A stretch of DNA of 64,000 nucleotides from Beroe forskalii. Taxonomy: Eukaryota; Ctenophora; Nuda; Beroida; Beroidae. Under the pieces are notes generated by a model that made no database searches, had not been told where the DNA came from, and saw only the letters and a list, made by a program, of their open reading frames with translations. Below are positions 48,941-58,734 of this stretch, piece by piece. Location of the stretch: positions 1 to 64,000 of the forward strand of contig WFMF01000569.1 in NCBI GenBank assembly GCA_011033025.1. Direction: 5' to 3'. How positions within the stretch are numbered: position 1 is the first letter of the stretch; each line of letters opens with the position of its first letter. Both the position numbers and the translations under genes were made by a program.

Positions 48941-49667
48941 GGGGGCAGGGGGGGTCCCCGGGGTGTCGACGGCCAAAATGGAGCCCCCGGCTAGAAATGA
49001 CAGAGGAGCATCATAGCCACCAGAAAAACCCTACGGAATGAAAAAATCCCGTTCCCAGCCCGAGCCATGCGATTCCGAAAATCGGAACCCGCCTGCAACC
49101 ACAGCACGCGCGCAAACCTCAATCGCAATCTGCCAAAAATGATCCCAAAAATCCACCTCCTCCCACACTCTCCGGAGAATCGCCCTGAAACCCCCCAGAC
49201 ACGTTCTAGGGATCAAAACGAAGAGACCCGTTTAGTAGATTCCCGATTCAGGCCCTCAAACCGAAAATACCCGATTTTGAAATTTCGAAGCTGCCAAAAA
49301 TCATCAAAATTTGGCATCTCGAAATTCCAAAATCGAACATTCTCGGCTCAAAGGCCCAAATCAAAAATCAACCAAACAAATCTCTTCACTCCAATCCCCA
49401 GAACACATCTGGAAAGTTTCAGGACGACTCCCCAAAAAATGCAGGAGGAGACAGACCCTTAAGATCATTTTTGGCAAATCGCGACCGAAACCCGCGCGCG
49501 CACTGCAATTACAGGCAAATTCCGATCCTCAAAATCGCATAACCCAGGCCAGGAACAAGACCCCCCCACTCCGCAAAGTTCCTCTGGCAGCTACAATGCT
49601 CCCCTATCACTTCCAGCCAAAAACTCCATTCCGGCCATCGACACCCCGAAGACCCCCCCCTGCCCCC
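48941..49667. mobile_element. piggyBac-like foldback MITE, TSD TTAA
   Basis: Ends GGGGGCAGGGGGGG / CCCCCCCCTGCCCCC are flanked by TTAA (48937-48940 and 49668-49671). Almost the entire element folds on itself: left and right halves match imperfectly over about 350 bp, including the CGCGCGC blocks near 49108 and 49495 and the AAATGATC blocks near 49137 and 49466. No coding capacity; the ORFs on both strands mirror each other because of the palindrome. Confidence 0.85.
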
Positions 49668-49689
49668 TTAATTGCATTAAAGTAATTAG

Positions 49690-50992
49690 TCAGCTGAGGC
49701 TGATTACAAATTAGCTTCCCATATATAAAGAGATAGATCATAAAAATGACGAAATGTAATGAAGTATAAAAAGAATGATAAGAATTAATATCTTAAGTTG
49801 AAGAACCTCTTCTTAGAAAGGAATGGTCTTGTCTTAAGATAATCCACTTGCTGTTGTCTATTCTCTAGGTAACTAACAGTCTCTATCTTAGAGAGTACAA
49901 CGTCTGAAATGTTCCAGTAGTAGTAGATACTTTTTTGCCCACATTTGATACAATCGTTCTAAGACTCTAATCTACATTTAAATTCATCTACTGAACAAGA
50001 TTCTTTCACTGAAATTGGCAGTTTATTCCATAATCCTCTAACACGTTCAGTAATAAACCCTCTATGCAGCCTCTGAATACTTTTAGGAATACTGTTCTTA
50101 ATTTTAAGACTGGAAATCAAATTATGCCTATTTTTACTAAAATTGAAGATATGATTTAACCCATTAATATCTTTAAAAGCTTTAAAAGTTTCGATAAGGT
50201 CACCACGGTAACGTCTTTCAGCCAATGTTGTAAGCTGCAGGCATCTCAATCTCTCAGAGTACGGAAGTTGGCCCATCCCATCAATCATACGAGTAAAGCG
50301 CCTTTGGACACTTTCTAAACTAAGAATTAGAGACCAATTCCCATGCTCCGGAGATGGATTCCACAGCTGAACTCCATATTCTAAGTGTGGCCTTATCAAA
50401 GCTTTATATACTCTTAACATAACCGACTTTTCCCTTAAGGTATAGTTTCTAAGTATCCAACAAATCATTTGGTTTGACTTTGTTACACATTGCTTAATCT
50501 GGTCATTCCAAAGAAGAGTATCTGAGATGATAATACCCAGATCTTTTTCTTGCTCAGATTCTTCCAAAATATTATCATTAAGCTTATATTCATTCATTGG
50601 GTTTCTGTTATGTTTGATGTGTACTACTTTACATTTACTTGTATTAAACTTGAGTAACCAAATTTCTTCCCATTTTTCTAATTGTTCTAAATCATGTCTA
50701 ATGTCTTCACACCTATTTGCATTTCCTATAAGTTTGAGATCATCTGCAAACAGTTTGATTTTGCTCTTAATTTCAGCTGGCAAATCGTTGATAAATAGCA
50801 CAAATAACAAAGGACCTAGCACTGATCCTTGAGGGACCCCTGACAAAACACGTTTCAGAGAAGAAAATGAACCATCTACATAAACCTTCATACTCCTATC
50901 TTTAAGAAAATCTCTAATTATTTCTAGTACTTTCCCTTGAATTCCTAAGTTTTCCAGTTTCATTAAAAGTCTGTTGTGTGGTACAGTAATTA
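49690..50992 (-). mobile_element. 5'-truncated CR1-like LINE (copy 2)
   Basis: Minus-strand ORF 50963-49959: SGVPQGSVLGPLLFVLFIND, FADDLK, RRFTRMIDGMGQLPYSERL and RRYRGDLIETFK. It is the same family as the copy at 38075-39372 but diverged in sequence. Coding similarity continues a few residues upstream of the first Met (VPHNRLL) and then stops at about 50990, where two direct copies of CAGTAATTATCTCTTATCGA begin. The endonuclease and ORF1 are absent. Confidence 0.88.
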
Positions 50993-51515
50993 TCTCTTAT
51001 CGAAATAAATACAGTAATTATCTCTTATCGAAATAAATAAAGAAATAATAAGCAGCTCGATTTTATGTGAGTTTAGATGCCCTGGAATTTTTAATAGTAC
51101 GTATTGAAAGAGCGACAAGAATGCTGAAAGTGAAATTTTGAACAAGCGCGTATTTATATTATTGATGAAAATTTGATACATTATATAAGCGGAATTTAAT
51201 GCGTAGAATTATTGTTTTATTCAGTTTTGAATAACATGTAATTGATGTATAACATAATATGTTTGATTTATAAGGGTGTTTAGAAGTAGATTTATGCACT
51301 TGCAGTTACCTGTAGGCATGTTGAAACTTAAATGAATATTGAAATAGTGCAATGATAATACGCAAACACAATCAAACGGAAGTCGAAGTGTATTTTATAA
51401 AACAATGCACATTTGCAATATGCGAGTTAGCTATTGAATATGGCTGATAGGTAGGTTTAACTATAACAAAATGATACGATAAACTTATTATAATATTTTT
51501 ATAAGCGTAGTGTAA
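50988..51515. other. AT-rich spacer with a short tandem duplication
   Basis: Two consecutive copies of a roughly 27-bp sequence (CAGTAATTATCTCTTATCGA plus AATAAAT) at 50983-51040. Otherwise nothing recognisable. Confidence 0.6.
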
Positions 51516-54054
51516 TAGCCTGTGCCCTTTTGAAAAAAAGTTCTCGGATTTTTCCGTTTCAGTGCTAATTATGTCTATTGGGTCATTACAAAGTACTGTG
51601 CAAAGTTTTAGATCGAAAAAATGAATTTAAATGGTTCACGTACACACCCCATTTTTAAACGAAATATGGTCATATCTCGGCTACCTATGGGGTAAAAATT
51701 ACCAGAGAAACGAGCAAATTCTTATTTTCTTGTTTAAACGCGACACAATTAAAAATGAATTGGGCTCTGTTCATTCTTCTGTGATTTTATCTGCTGCTGC
51801 AGCATGTTCATGCTGCTCTGCTTAATAGTGGGGCTCGCTCGCACTCCCATGAGTAGTCACGTGATTAGCCTGTACTGGCCCATGTCGTGGGTAGTTAGGG
51901 AGGTGGAAACTGCGGCGTTGTTTGTGTTTAGGATCACGCAGTGTAACAGCAGGAATGTTTGTTTGCCTTATATTCCAACCCAATTCCGCAAAGGATAATC
52001 TGACGGTTCAACAACATTAACACTACCACATTGAGCTCTGATAGTGATGTCATCTCGTCCACATACTATCAGTATCCTGTGCACATATTCGAAATACACA
52101 GACACTGGAGATCGAGTAGTGTAACTGTAATTGTATGCTATCATAGGTAAAATGTAATGAGAAAAGTCAAACTATAACGACATTCAGTAAAACTAAAAGT
52201 AATAAATTATTAATGAATTCAATGATTCAAATTAAACTGACTCCACTGGGCGGCTCCACAAAAAGGCTCCACTTCACCGACTCGGCGACTGACTCCGCGC
52301 ATGGGACTGCGGCCCCCTAAGGGGGGTGGCCCCCAGTTTCAAAGGCCCCCTGTGAAAAAATCTTAGGGGCCTTGGCCCTACCTAAGATTTTCTCAAAAAA
52401 ATTGACGGCTTCGACTCGGCGACTTCGGCGACTTGGAGCGACTGATTCGACTGACCCGACTCTAACTCCCTTCGACTTCGACTACATTTGCGACTTCGAC
52501 TTTCGACTTTCGACGCGACTTAACGGCACCTCCATCTACTCGGCGACTTCGACGACTCGGCTTCATGACCCGATGACTCGACCCTTTCGGCGACTTCGAC
52601 TCGGCGACTAAACTGAAACTTTTTAAATTTTAAATTTACCCTCCTTTCCCCCCAAGATTTGTCACCCCGACGACCCGATTTACCCCTGATTTATTTTTCC
52701 GACGACGGCTCATCCATTTGACTCCACCCACCGGCATTCCCAAACTACTCATTTAAATTTTTTTACTCCTCCCCACCTTTCATTTTTTTCCCGCCCAACC
52801 CAGTCGCGAGCGAGTCGCCGTTGAGTCGCCGAGTCGGAAAACCCCCGAATCGCCGAGCCGAGCCCAAAAGTTTTTCTAGTCGAGTCGCCGAGTCGCTTGT
52901 CAAAGTTGTAAAAGTCGAAGTCGCCAAAGTCAAGTTGTCGAAGCCGAGTCGCCGAGTCGCCGAAGCTCAAAGTCAAAGCCAAAGTCGTCCAGCCAAAGTC
53001 GCCCAGTCGAGGCGCCCCAGTCAAAGTCGCTGAGTCGAGTCGTAGTCGTCGAGTCGTCGGGGTCAAAGTCGAGTCGGGGGTCGCCGAACCCAGCCCCCGT
53101 TTTTAAACGCCGGGTCGTGGGAGTCGCCGAAGTCCTGAGTTGCCGAGTCGCCGAAGTCGAAGTTGAGTCAGAGTCGCCGAGTCGAAGTTGTCGAAGTCGA
53201 GCCGAGTCGAAGTTGTCGAAGTCGAAGCTGCCGAAGTCGAAGTCGAAGTCGAAGTCGTCGAAGTCGAGTTGAGTCGTCGAGTTGTCGAGCCGAGTGAAGT
53301 GGTTTCTTGTGAGCCGCCCAGTGGAGTCAGTTTAATTTGAATTCATTGAATTATTAATAATTTATTACTTTTAGTTTTACTGAATGTCGTTATAGTTTGA
53401 CTTTTTCATATTAAGCATTTTACCTATGATAGCATACAATTACAGTTACACTCGATCTCCAGTGTCTGTGTATTCGAATATGTGCACAGATACCGATAAA
53501 TATGTGGACGAGATGACATCACTATCAGAGCTCAATGTGGTATGTTAATGTTGTTGAACCGTCAGATTATCCCTTTTTGCGGGAATTGGTTGAATATAAG
53601 GCAACCGAAACATTATTCGCCTGTTACACTGCGTGGATCCTCGAAACACAAACAACGCCGCAGTTTCACCTCCCTAACTACCCACGTGACATGGGCCAGT
53701 ACAGGCTAATCACGTGACTACTCGCTGGAGTGCGAAGTAGCCCTAATTGTTAAGCAGAGCATGAACATGCTGCAGCAGCAGATAAAATCACAGAAGAATG
53801 AACAGAGCCCAATTCATTTTAATTGTGTCGCTGCTAAAACAAGAAAATAAGAATTTGCTCGCTTTCTGGTAATTTTACCCCATAGGTAGCCGAGATATGA
53901 CCATATTTCGTTTAAAAATGGGGGTGTGGCCGTGAACCATTTAAATTCATTTTTTCGATCTAAAACTTTGCACAGTACTTTGTAATGACCCAATAGACAT
54001 AATTAGCACTGAAACGGAAAAATCCGAGAACTTTTTTTAAAAGGGCACAGGCTA
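51516..54054. mobile_element. Giant foldback element (2.54 kb), TSD GTAGTGTAA (9 bp)
   Basis: Inverted arms of about 780 bp (51516-52295 and 53285-54054) with ends TAGCCTGTGCCCTTTT are flanked by the 9-bp duplication GTAGTGTAA (51507-51515 and 54055-54063). The centre (52300-53285) is a minisatellite of GACTTCGACTCGGC-type units whose orientation flips mid-way. No transposase. The 9-bp TSD is typical of foldback/MULE-type elements. ORFs within are mirror artefacts. Confidence 0.92.
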
Positions 54055-54063
54055 GTAGTGTAA

Positions 54064-54689
54064 ACGTATTATAAACGTATTATGAACGTATTATGAACAT
54101 ATTATGACCGCATTATGATCTTATTTATATATTTGTAAATTGATACACGATGCGTATTTTATTAAATTTGAATAATGCAGCTACGGATAATAAATGAGGA
54201 TACGCATGAAAATATAAAATATAAAATACGTATCCAAGAATTCCTATAACTATATCGGTTCGATCTTCGTTTTATCTAATATATTTTATTATGAATTTAG
54301 GTACGCACTTAGAAAGCTTAGAAATTAGCAATTAAATAATAAATACTTTATGTCTTTATACTTAAATAATTTTATTAGAAATTTTACATGAATAGTTTAT
54401 ATTACTATTAGGCATAGTTTCAATGGTGTGAAAAGTGAACGTGCAGTATATTATAATGGACATGGACGCACCGTCGCGCCTTTAATATAAATAAGTGTGA
54501 CGGTGTGTGTCCATGACAATGTCAATATTTACGGTTTTATCCTGATTCAAGTGAAGTGTACGCAGACCACCCGAATAGGTTTTCACCATGCCCTCCTGAT
54601 CGGTTGCCATGGTCGGTTGCTGGGCGCCTCCTGCGCGTGCGCGCATGCTCGGTCGGTCCAAAGGGGTGAAAACAAAGCGAAAAGCACAA
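54064..54689. other. AT-rich intergenic
   Basis: No gene seen. Short GTATTATGAAC repeats near 54065-54115, and a weak inverted pair around 54460-54515 (CATGGACGCACCGTC / GACGGTGTGTGTCCATG). Confidence 0.5.
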
Positions 54690-55850
54690 AAATAAGGGGG
54701 CGGGCCGGCCCTTATAATTTTAAAGCCCTTGGGGGTTTAGGCCCCAGTTTGGTGGGCCTGTGGGAGTTTTTCCAGAAAGTGGAATTTACCGTTAATGGGA
54801 TTTTGGGCTCACAAAGTTTAAAAATAAACAAAAGGAAAATTTGCAAAACCCAAAAAAGATTAAGTTCTGTTATCGGGCCATTTGGGAAAAAAATATTTGT
54901 TTTTAACATGTTTTTTTATTTTGGGGAAGGTGAAATTTTTGTTGGAAATTTTTTTTTTTTAAATTTTAGATTTAAAAAAAATTTTTTAAAATTTTTTTTC
55001 AAAGGGTTTTAAAAAATCAAAAGTTTTTCGAAAAAACCTTTTCCAAAAATTATAAATTTTCAAATTTTCTGAAATTCTTTTTCAGGCCATTTTGAGGCCA
55101 GGATTTTTAATTTTTTTCTGGGGAAACTTAAGTTCTATAAGTCGAAAACCCTTCAAAAATAAATTTAAAGGAAAATTAAATTTAATGCCCTTATTTGCCC
55201 AAAAATTTTTAAGGGGAATGAAATTCATTTTGAAATCTTATGAATTAATGAACCCTTTTAAAAATCACCCAAATTGCCCTTTCAATGGGGAATTTAAAGG
55301 AAAATTTTTTTAAAAAAGGGTGAAAGTTCCAAAATTTATCTGAGTTTTGGGGAAAATTTTTTTGAAAAAATCCCAAACATTCCAAGGTTCCCTTTTGGAA
55401 AATATGAAATTTTTGGGTTCAAAAAAAACGGATTTTTTTCAACAAATTCAACAAGTTTTTAAAAAGTTTAAGATTCAAAAGTTCCGGGCCATTTTGAAAT
55501 TCTTTTGAAAGGTTCCCAAAAATTTAAATTTTTTAAAAAATTTTGGGGAATGATTTAAAAGGTTTTAAGGGCCCAAGAACCGCAAGAGTTCCCGGGTGCG
55601 CCACAGTTCCAAAAATTTTTTTTAAAGGGGCTATATGGGGAACCAAAGAATTAAAAAGGGCCCATGAAAATCATCAAATTTATATGAAATTAAGGGGAAA
55701 TTTTCTTTGTTTTAAACTGGTGGCCTTCATCAAAACATGCCCCGGGCCATTTTGAAATCTTAAACCCTTGGGGCCCTTCCTTTTCTCTTTCCCGAATTTT
55801 ATCCCATAACTCCATTCCAAATTAAAGCAGTTAAAGGTTTAAAAAATTAA
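54690..55850. other. Homopolymer-inflated, probably low-quality sequence
   Basis: The character of the sequence changes abruptly. Nearly every base occurs in runs of 2-10 (for example AAATTTTTTTTTTTAAATTT near 54950), with few isolated bases and no repeat unit or coding frame. This looks like homopolymer-biased sequencing or consensus error rather than biology. It begins next to where LINE-B loses its reading frame. ORFs listed here should not be trusted. Confidence 0.65.
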
Positions 55851-55867
55851 AGGTTTTTTCAATTGTT

Positions 55868-57324
55868 AATTCCACAGTGTACCACCAGGTTACGATATGG
55901 ATAATCCAAATCATCAGGTTTGGGAATATCATCAATCTTCCTGCCTTTACCCTACAACCCGGCATCCAGACCCCAAATGTATTTCTACCTGCACCAAATT
56001 TGAGGTTTTGAGTTGGAATCACCAACAACCAATGTTGAGTTGAGATAATAAGGTGCTAACTGTCTGAATGTGATGCTGTACCTGGTAGTAGAGCATCCAT
56101 TCTCTGTATCTCATTTCAAAAGTTTTGTGATGCCCGTGAGAAAGAGAGGAGACTATTGTCAGCTAAACTTATAGACTGCTCATCCCCTGAGGAAGATTTG
56201 AAAAGCATAGGTCTTTCTGTGCCAATGGATAGAGTAAATATATCAGAGCAGAGCAATAAAGCCTCATCATCACTGTGACTTGGGCAAATATTGGACCCAT
56301 TCTTGTATTTAGTGATGAGGCAAGAGTTAACAACTGTGTTTGGGTATTTTGTTGACAATTGTTTCATGATAGGTTCAAGAGCCTTGGGTACAGGATTAGC
56401 ATCATGCTGAATAGCTCCATACCGATACCTAAACTCTCCATAATACGCAACATCTCTGCTACTGCCTCCTGATCTGATAGTCTGGAAATCCTTGCAGTTT
56501 TCCAGGAAGTTAAAAACTTGGGTATGATTTGTTTCAGTTAGAAAGTTTTCTCCATAATCTTTGATTGGCTTGCAAGTACTAGGGTTAAACTTATAAACAG
56601 GTGGTTTGTTAGCTGTGGGCCCATTTTCCTGGTTTACTGGGTCAGAACAGGCATTGATTTGTTTGGACTTCAGTTCAGTGATAACTTTACCAACTTCAAT
56701 GTTGAAAGCATTAGACTGATCCTTGGTTAGCTTTTCCAGGGCTTTAATCTGATCCAGTATTTCATGATTAAGTTTGGTAAGTGAGGAAAATCATAGTCAC
56801 TGTTGGTTTCACTGTCTGAACAGTATCCCTTTTGGGTTACCAGAAACAAATGTTTGTACTTCAACTGATTCATATTCTTTAAGGGGTGGTGCTTTGATAG
56901 GGGATTGAATGCTTACAACATCTAGTATTTCATCTGAATCTGAACTTGGCATCAAACCTGGGTAATGCTGATGACATTTCTGACATATAAATAAAAATTG
57001 ACCCCATCTGGATGAATTGTGTTGGTAATGTGCTGCTAAAGGTCCATACAATTCAAAGAAAGTTTTGGAACAAATACCTTCCCCAGAAAAACCACCCTTT
57101 TTATCCCTACATAATGCATGATAGGACTTACGACAGATGGAACAGCAAATAGTCTCATTGACTATGTTGTCATTGAAGGGGCATCTTCCACACAGTCCTT
57201 TGGTGATGAGGGGGTCTTTCAAAGCATTGCCATTTACATTGCCATGGGTCTTTTCTTTATTATCTCTCCTGATTGTACTTCCTTTCTTATTTGCATCTCC
57301 TTGTTTGTTTCCCTTGTTGGACAT
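55868..57324 (-). pseudogene. LINE-B ORF1: PHD-like finger, AlkB-like dioxygenase, SGNH esterase
   Basis: 57324-56809 encodes a Cys-rich PHD-like finger (CGRCPFNDN; CCSICRKSYHALC; FICQKCHQH). A short helical region follows in a shifted frame (56780-56600). Then comes an Fe(II)/2-oxoglutarate AlkB-like domain: FRYRYGAIQ, SCLITKYKNGSNICPSHSDD (the H-x-D iron motif) and DIFTLSIGTERPM, and after another single-base shift near 56115 a RYSITFR motif typical of the AlkB C-terminal 2-OG-binding Arg region. An SGNH-hydrolase start (VGDSN) and VVHCGIN (the G-x-N block) end the readable part at about 55868. Frame breaks near 56790 and 56115 and within the SGNH part show it is dead. PHD plus esterase is known for CR1-type ORF1; the AlkB domain in between is unusual. 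Confidence 0.75.
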
Positions 57325-57580
57325 GAGGGGTCTTTAGCAATCTGAAAATAGCAAACTTGAGGAAGGGAGGGCAGTACTCAGACTGCACTTACACTGGCGC
57401 CCAGAGCACTCCCACCAGATTGTTCAGAGAGTTATGACAGCGAAGGCTATACAGCAGTCTGTGGTGTCACTGTATAGCCCCAACCGTTCACCACAACAAT
57501 CCTTACAACATGGGTTCCTCAAATTTGATTGTATAAAGTAGTGTTGTAAAGTAGTGTTGTAAAGTAGTGTTGTAAAGTTT
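55868..57580 (-). mobile_element. 5' portion of a second LINE (LINE-B)
   Basis: The 5' tip (57580 leftwards) shares TTAAACTT-ACAACACTACT, here as three tandem copies of ACAACACTACTTT, and ATCAAATTTGAGGAACC with the plus-strand LINE. The 5' UTR and ORF1 follow. No ORF2 is recognisable; the copy runs into the poor-quality stretch at 55850. Confidence 0.75.
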
Positions 57581-57703
57581 AATATAATGCTGGTCTGTAC
57601 TGTTGTAAAATGTTGATTTTTTTGTTTAATTCTTCGTTTTAGAACAAATACAGCCATCTTTGTAGTCAATTACTTAATAATCAAATTTTTATCCAGGTTT
57701 AAA

Positions 57704-58171
57704 ATGTCTCATCAAAAGTTACAACAGATTTCAAGATTCACCAACAAAACTGTAAATGTGAATGGTAACATGTTGATAAAAGCTGCAAGACTTTTGGTTC
57801 AAAATGCCAAAGATGAAGGATACCATGATCAACTAGACTTCTTCAGAGAACATCATCCACCTTCCCGATGGAGAGGGCATTATCGCTTTATGGAAAATAA
57901 ACGAATGTACAGTGAAGGCACAAGGAAGCGAGTTGAATTTTGTGAATCTGGATTCTCTGTCAAAAGCAAATCTTTTACAATATCCAGAGGTGTAGATGAT
58001 CATCCCTCTTTACTGGCTTACAAGAATATAAAGCCATTGGACAGAGAAGCATGGAGATCAAAATATAGAGATTTGTTGAATGAAGGAAACAAGAAAATTG
58101 ATGAAAGAAACGAGGAAATTGATGAAGGAAATGAGGAGATTGATGAAGGAAACAAGGACATTGATAGGTGA
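57704..58171 (+). CDS. Unrecognised 155-aa protein with C-terminal Glu/Asn/Asp heptad-like repeats
   Basis: The ATG at 57704 follows a good splice acceptor (TTTTTATCCAG at 57682-57692), suggesting an intron in the 5' UTR. The N-terminal two-thirds is basic and aromatic (PPSRWRGHYRFMENKRMY); the end is a four-fold repeat of DEGNEEI-like heptads. A polyadenylation signal AATAAA lies at about 58412, about 240 bp after the stop, so this reads as a complete small gene. A GATAG|GTGATG donor-like site at the stop means a further exon is possible. I do not recognise the family. Confidence 0.55.
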   Translation: MSHQKLQQISRFTNKTVNVNGNMLIKAARLLVQNAKDEGYHDQLDFFREHHPPSRWRGHYRFMENKRMYSEGTRKRVEFCESGFSVKSKSFTISRGVDDHPSLLAYKNIKPLDREAWRSKYRDLLNEGNKKIDERNEEIDEGNEEIDEGNKDIDR

Positions 58172-58734
58172 TGATAAGCAGGCTTGTATTGGTTTAAGAC
58201 ACCAAAGTCCTATAAACTGTCAAACTTCCTGATTAATTTATTTCTGGATCTCATATACACACTAGTTAATGCTATATTAACTATAGTCTTTCATTTGTCA
58301 AGACATTAACTTTGATTTTGCTATATTATACACTAAATTGTATTTATGTAACATTTATATTATCCTGCAACTGTGTATTTAATTACTTATTGTTACCTCA
58401 AGTTAGTGGTGATAAATAAAAATTTTCATTTTCAATGAAATTTTGTTGAACTAAGGCATTGCACCATAGTCCTTACTTCTGAATTCTGGTCGCTAAACTT
58501 ATAAAATGTCATGATATTGAGGGAGAAGGTGTCATCTTGAATATTATTATGACTATAATAGTAATGCAGCTAACCAAGGTGTTTTAGGATGGCTGAACAA
58601 ACTTTGCAAATTGAATGCCGTTAAGGTGAACAAAATAATTCATGACCTGTCTGTCCTGTTGAAAATTCATTTTACTTTGATTCAATCACTGAAGTCTTCT
58701 TGGTATTAACAATTAATTTTTGTTATAGTGATGC

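Noticed and set aside
49067-49685. ORFs of 131 and 124 codons
   Set aside because: They lie in the palindromic TTAA element and exist because of its composition.
52372-53233. ORFs in the CGACTTCGGCGA-rich region
   Set aside because: They fall in the minisatellite core of the foldback element and mirror each other across strands.
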